Shown here: positions 6,469 through 9,446 of the stretch, one piece after another
How the letters are laid out: each line of letters opens with the position of its first letter
Numbering within the stretch: position 1 is the first letter of the stretch
From: CAZKGE01 sp964541695
GTDB taxonomy: Bacteria > Bacillota > Clostridia > Christensenellales > CAG-138
Length of the DNA stretch: 9,446 nucleotides
Direction of reading: 5' to 3'
Assembly: GCA_964541695.1 (NCBI GenBank)
Contig: CAZIRB010000087.1
Location: 1-9,446, forward strand
The notes under the pieces: model-generated
Seen by the model: only the letters and a program-made list of their open reading frames with translations
The model's database searches: none
Told to the model about the DNA's origin: nothing
Position numbers and translations under genes: made by a program

Positions 6469-6982
6469 GTCCGCCTATTTGCGGCGGTAAAAGACTCTGC
6501 GCATGGCTCTTAATTTTCTTTCTGTCCACTTTTTCTTTTGCAAAAGAAAAAGTGGGAAAAAGAAAACTCATAAAGGATATGGGTGATATTGCGCGAAACG
6601 AGCGGGCCCGCCGACGGGAAAGCGGCCCCCGATTTTCCTTTTGTCCGCCTATTTGCGGCGGCAAAAAACTCTGCGTATGGCTCGTAATTTTCTTTTTGTC
6701 CACTTTTTCTTTTGCAAAAGAAAAAAGTAGGAAAAAGAAAACTCATAAAGGATATGAGTGATATTGCGCGAAACGGGCAGGCCCGCCGACGGGAAAGCGG
6801 CCCTCGATTTTCCTTTTGTCCGCCTATTTGCGGCGGCAAAAAACTCTGCGTATGGCTCGTAATTTTCTTTTTGTCCACTTTTTCTTTTGCAAAAGAAAAA
6901 GTAGGAAAAAGAAAACTCATAAAGGATATGGGTGATATTGCGCGAAACGGGCAGGCCCGCTGCGGCCCGCCCTTTTCTTTGT
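6457..6982. repeat. three tandem 174-175 bp repeat units with hairpins
   Basis: Units begin at about 6457, 6631 and 6806, each starting GATTTTC and nearly identical; the third degenerates after about 6960 into a shortened copy of the unit start. Each unit holds hairpin A, TTTTGTCCGCC paired with GGCGGCAAAA (first unit 6465-6491, with T for C at 6488), and element B, a palindrome centred on CTTTTGCAAAAG. Element B is a perfect 28-bp palindrome at 6527-6554 in unit 1; in units 2 (from 6701) and 3 (from 6876) one arm has small changes. Between and after them lie a GATATTGCGCGAAACG segment and a GC-rich CGGGCAGGCCCG segment. Frames stay open through the array in several registers, but the translations are low-complexity lysine/phenylalanine-rich sequence with no start signals. 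The 6390-7096 interval therefore holds these repeats and no gene. Confidence 0.85.
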
Positions 6983-6998
6983 GCACACAAACACCCTC

Positions 6999-7027
6999 TG
7001 GCGTTTCGCGCGCGTGCGCGGTACAAT
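6999..7027 (+). promoter_or_regulatory. probable promoter of the aldolase gene
   Basis: TACAAT at 7022-7027 is a five-of-six -10 box. The best -35 at 17-base spacing, TGGCGT at 6999-7004, is poor. Transcription would start near 7034, leaving a leader of about 60 bases that includes a small hairpin, CCCGC 7066-7070 with GCGGG 7075-7079, just before the ribosome binding site. Confidence 0.4.
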
Positions 7028-7096
7028 AGGAGAAATGGCGCCGCCGCGGCATTGTTCGCGCGCGGCCCGCCGAAGCGGGACAGGGGAGAGACAGCC

Positions 7097-8053
7097 ATGC
7101 TTGTTACGATGAAGGAGATACTCGACCGCGCCAACGACGGGCGGTATGCGGTGATCGCGCCGAACGTCGGGCACGAGCTGAACGCGCGGCCGGTCATCGA
7201 GGCGGCGGAGGAGCTAAGCTCGCCGCTGATACTCGACGTGATCTACAACGCGTCGCCGGACCTTGTGTTCTTCGGGCGGTACCTCGCCGAACTGTGCGAG
7301 CGCTCGAGCGTGCCGATCGCGATCAACCTCGACCACGGCGGCAGCGACGACCCGTCGTTCGACGGGGTACTAAAGGAAGTGCTGGTCGCGATCAAGGCCG
7401 GGTTTACGTCCGTAATGGCCGACCGCTCCTCGCAGCCGTACGACGAGAACGTCGCGCAGGTGAGGGAACTGGTCCGGCTCTGCCATTTAATCGGCGTCAG
7501 CGTCGAGGCGGAGCTCGGCCACGTCGGGGCCGGAGACCGGTATCTCGAGGCTGGCAACCTGGTATTCACCGAGCCGGACGAGGCCAAGCGGTACATCGAC
7601 GAAACCGGCATCGACGCGCTGGCCGTGTCGATCGGCACGGCGCACGGCGCCTATAAGGGCACGCCGAAACTGGACTTCGACCGCCTCGTCGCCATCAAGG
7701 AGGCGACGCGCTTCCCGCTCGTGCTGCACGGCGGCTCCGGCAGCGGCGACGGCAACATCGAAAAGGCCTGCCGCCTCGGCATCAACAAGGTCAACGTTTC
7801 AAACGACCTGCACCGCTGGGCATGCGACGAGATCGCCCGCTACGACACCGGCGGCAACGGCGCGTACTAGCTCTGGGCGCTGATCCAGAAGGGCACGAAG
7901 GCGCGCATGAAGGAGCTCATCACCATCGCGGGAAGCCAAGGCAAGGCCTGGGACGCGCCGCGGCCCGGCGTGGGCACGTCGATGCTGGCGCTGTTCCCCG
8001 AGCATATCGAGCGCATCTACGGCATCCGGGCGGGCGGCAGGCAGACCTCATAA
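7097..8053 (+). pseudogene. class II ketose-bisphosphate aldolase, interrupted by in-frame TAG
   Basis: Class II (metal-dependent) fructose/tagatose-bisphosphate aldolase family, which cleaves a ketose bisphosphate into two trioses. Visible residues include NLDHGG (catalytic D79 and metal ligand H80), E139, the metal ligands H183 (GTAHGAYKG) and H211 (LHGGSGSG), and the NVSNDL phosphate-binding segment at 233-238. The ATG at 7097 follows GGGGAGAG at 7083-7090. Codon 258 (7868-7870) is TAG, right after TGGNGAY. The same frame then continues without a stop for 60 codons (LWALIQKGTKARMKELI, later GKAW and GVGTS), the expected C-terminal part, to a TAA at 8051-8053. So a full-length gene of 318 codons is split by one nonsense codon. 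The product would be 257 residues, retaining the catalytic residues but losing C-terminal helices. Causes could be a recent mutation (C to T from CAG or G to T from GAG), a sequencing error, or readthrough. Which sugar phosphate it uses is not clear. Confidence 0.85.
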
Positions 8054-8128
8054 GATATTGGGATACGGAAGCGTGCGGCGCGGCCGAGACCGGTTTCGGG
8101 CGGTCCCGCGGCGCGGACGGCCAGGTAC

Positions 8129-8158
8129 GGCGCGCAGGGATGCGCCCATAGAGTTTTT
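8129..8158 (+). terminator. possible weak terminator after the aldolase gene
   Basis: GGCGC at 8129-8133 can pair with GCGCC at 8142-8146, and TTTTT follows at 8154-8158 after seven bases. The stem is short and the T-run offset, so this is a weak candidate; the T-rich patch could instead belong to the promoter of the regulator gene. Confidence 0.25.
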
Positions 8159-8194
8159 ATATACATTTGTTGAGTTGATCGGAGGCGATGCGGC

Positions 8195-8611
8195 ATGATG
8201 GTTTCCACAAAGGGCAGATACGCGCTGCGCGTGATGCTCGATCTGGCGCAGCAGCCGCCGGGCGAATACGTTGCGCTGGGCGGCATCGCCGAGCGGCAGG
8301 GCATCTCGGTCAAGTATCTCGAGGCGATCGTAGCCACGCTCTGCCGCGCGGGGCTGCTGATCAGTCAGCGCGGCAAAAAAGGCGGCTATCGCTTGGCCCG
8401 CGAGCCGGGCGCGTATACCGCGGGCTCGATCCTGCGGCTGACCGAGGGGAGCCTCGCGCCCGTGCACTGCCTGGCCTGCGAACCAAACGATTGCGGCCGC
8501 GCCGCCCACTGCCTGACGCTGCCGCTGTGGACGGAGCTTGACCGGCGCATTCACGATTACCTCGAGAGCGTCACATTGGAGGACCTTCTGCAGGGCCGCG
8601 GCCGGGTTTAG
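8195..8611 (+). CDS. Rrf2-family transcriptional regulator (IscR/CymR-like)
   Basis: A 138-residue winged-helix regulator with the Rrf2 N-terminus MMVSTKGRYALRVMLDLA. The helix-turn-helix covers about 27-56 (IAERQGISVKYLEAI) and the wing is QRGKKGGYRL at about 58-67. The effector region has four cysteines, C92, C95, C100 and C106, around the position where IscR-type members bind an Fe-S cluster; CymR-type members instead act with cysteine synthase. GGAGG at 8181-8185 precedes the ATG at 8195; an ATG at 8198 is also possible. Downstream, 133 bp away, is an O-acetylhomoserine sulfhydrylase gene whose promoter is overlapped by a dyad, so control of cysteine/methionine synthesis is the natural inference. 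The window does not show whether it senses a cluster, cysteine or O-acetylserine. Confidence 0.9.
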   Translation: MMVSTKGRYALRVMLDLAQQPPGEYVALGGIAERQGISVKYLEAIVATLCRAGLLISQRGKKGGYRLAREPGAYTAGSILRLTEGSLAPVHCLACEPNDCGRAAHCLTLPLWTELDRRIHDYLESVTLEDLLQGRGRV

Positions 8612-8659
8612 ATCGGTCCGGCGCGCCGCGCGGGCGTTTTACCGGAAAACTGCGCCCAA

Positions 8660-8683
8660 ATTCCCTATTGACAGGATAGGAAT
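8660..8683. promoter_or_regulatory. dyad operator overlapping the metY -35 box
   Basis: ATTCCCTAT at 8660-8668 and ATAGGAAT at 8676-8683 form an inverted repeat with one extra C in the left arm and a 7-base spacer. It covers the -35 hexamer, so a bound protein would block RNA polymerase. The ATTCC/GGAAT style resembles dyads described for CymR-type Rrf2 repressors (family knowledge, from memory), and an Rrf2 gene lies immediately upstream. No copy of the dyad is obvious before the regulator gene itself. Confidence 0.55.
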
Positions 8684-8695
8684 AGCGTGTATAAT
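8668..8695 (+). promoter_or_regulatory. consensus sigma-A promoter of the sulfhydrylase gene
   Basis: TTGACA at 8668-8673 and TATAAT at 8690-8695 both match the consensus perfectly, with 16-base spacing. A second TATAAT at 8700-8705 lies ten bases downstream in an AT-rich tract. Transcription would start near 8702, giving a leader of about 43 bases, too short for a T-box or SAM riboswitch. A perfect promoter with an overlapping dyad suggests strong expression held down by a repressor. Confidence 0.85.
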
Positions 8696-8744
8696 GCAAT
8701 ATAATACATATATATTTAGTATGATATTGAGAGGGAACAGACAA

Positions 8745-9446
8745 ATGGCACAGTACCGGTTTGAGACGCTGCAGCTGCACGTCGGGCAGGAGAGCCCGGA
8801 CCCGGCCACGGATGCGCGCGCCGTGCCGATCTACGCGACGACGTCGTACGTATTTAGAGACGCCGGCCAGGCCGCGCGGCGCTTTGCGCTGCAGGAAGGC
8901 GGCAACATCTACACGCGGCTGATGAACCCGACGTCGGACGTGTTCGAGAAGCGGATCGCGGCGCTCGAGGGCGGCGCGGCGGCGCTCGCGACCGCGTCCG
9001 GGGCCGCGGCCATCGCGTATTCGGTCCAGAACATCGCCAAATGCGGCGACCACATCGTGTCGAGCAGCGCGCTGTACGGCGGGACCTACAACCTCTTTGC
9101 CCACACATTGCGCGACCAGGGCATTGAGACGACGTTCGTCGACGGCGCCGACCCGGAAAACTTTGCCGCGGCCATCCGGCCCAACACGAAGGCGGTGTTC
9201 CTCGAGTCGCTCGGGAACCCGAACAGCGACATCATCGATCTCGACGCGGTCGCCGAGACCGCGCACGCGCGCGGCGTGCCCGTGATCGTCGACAACACGT
9301 TCGCCACGCCCTATCTGTTCCGGCCGATCGAGCACGGCGCGGACATCGTCGCGCACTCCGCGACCAAGTTCATCGGCGGGCACGGCACCGCCCTCGGCGG
9401 CGTGATCGTCGACGGCGGCAAATTCGACTGGGCAAAAAGCGGCAAG
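8745..9446 (+). CDS. metY: O-acetylhomoserine sulfhydrylase (aminocarboxypropyltransferase), 3' end outside window
   Basis: The first 234 residues of a Cys/Met-metabolism PLP-dependent enzyme, normally about 420-430 residues, cut by the window end. It makes homocysteine (methionine route) from O-acetylhomoserine and sulfide and may also act on O-acetylserine. Diagnostic segments are IYATTSYVF (29-37), NIYTRLMNPT (54-63), LEGGAAALATASG (74-86), SSALYGGTYNLF (107-118), VDNTFATPYL with PLP-binding D183, and SATKFIGGHG with the Schiff-base lysine K208. The long NIYTRLMNPT and LYGGTYNLF forms point to MetY rather than MetB or MetC, although close relatives cannot be excluded. GAGAGGGAA lies about eight bases before the ATG. 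It is preceded by a consensus promoter with an operator-like dyad and by the Rrf2 gene. Confidence 0.9.
   Translation, partial: MAQYRFETLQLHVGQESPDPATDARAVPIYATTSYVFRDAGQAARRFALQEGGNIYTRLMNPTSDVFEKRIAALEGGAAALATASGAAAIAYSVQNIAKCGDHIVSSSALYGGTYNLFAHTLRDQGIETTFVDGADPENFAAAIRPNTKAVFLESLGNPNSDIIDLDAVAETAHARGVPVIVDNTFATPYLFRPIEHGADIVAHSATKFIGGHGTALGGVIVDGGKFDWAKSGK

Noticed and set aside
6457..6982. CRISPR array
   Set aside because: Units of about 175 bp are nearly identical over their whole length, with no short repeat/unique spacer alternation and no cas genes nearby.
6365..7197. Reverse-strand open frames through the 175-bp repeats
   Set aside because: They only repeat the translated repeat unit, are low-complexity and lack start signals; they are treated as non-coding repeat.
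7868..7870. Genome-wide TAG reassignment as the explanation for the amber codon
   Set aside because: TAG ends the SDR gene at 6387-6389 and the Rrf2 gene at 8609-8611 at natural protein ends, so it works as a stop here; specific suppression cannot be excluded.
8696..8744. Riboswitch or T-box leader before metY
   Set aside because: The leader is only about 43 bases and AT-rich, without a conserved T-box or SAM-type fold.

Overview
The window is very GC-rich apart from AT-rich promoter and repeat segments. It encodes anaerobe-type iron-sulfur flavoenzymes, an Rrf2 regulator next to a sulfhydrylase gene, and Shine-Dalgarno-led genes with short spacing. Together these suggest a high-GC Clostridia member (Bacillota), probably a draft or metagenome assembly because 100 consecutive N's interrupt one gene. 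Every supported gene is on the + strand. The organism is inferred from protein style only.

Layout. 1-413 has no convincing gene but carries two imperfect copies of a 66-bp repeat. 414-3683 is a tight five-gene operon: plant-type [2Fe-2S] protein, NAD(P)/FAD oxidoreductase, 4Fe-4S ferredoxin-like protein (broken by the gap), BFD-like [2Fe-2S] protein and a DAO-family FAD dehydrogenase. Three of the four junctions are ATGA-type or equivalent stop/start overlaps and the fourth is directly abutting. The set resembles HcnABC / opine oxidase / D-hydroxyproline dehydrogenase complexes that oxidise an amino acid or imino acid and pass electrons through FAD and Fe-S centres, but here the usual HcnB fusion is split and a ferredoxin subunit is added. 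The substrate is not determined.

3914-4099 is a 61-residue conserved-looking small protein with a good ribosome binding site, followed by a strong hairpin. 4265-6389 is a pair of extended or atypical short-chain dehydrogenase/reductase (SDR) proteins behind a good sigma-A-type promoter; the second lacks the canonical active-site lysine. 6390-7096 is a 707-bp non-coding stretch dominated by three tandem 174-175 bp repeat units, each containing two hairpins, one of them a near-perfect or perfect palindrome.

7097-8053 is a class II ketose-bisphosphate aldolase gene with all catalytic residues, interrupted by one in-frame TAG at 7868-7870; the reading frame continues with family-like sequence to a TAA at 8051-8053. 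8195-8611 encodes an Rrf2-family regulator. Downstream, a consensus promoter overlapped by an ATTCC/GGAAT-type dyad drives an O-acetylhomoserine sulfhydrylase gene (8745 to the window end, truncated). This fits local control of sulfur amino acid synthesis.

The best candidates for follow-up are the amber-interrupted aldolase, the 175-bp repeat array, the split five-gene dehydrogenase operon and the Rrf2/metY operator.
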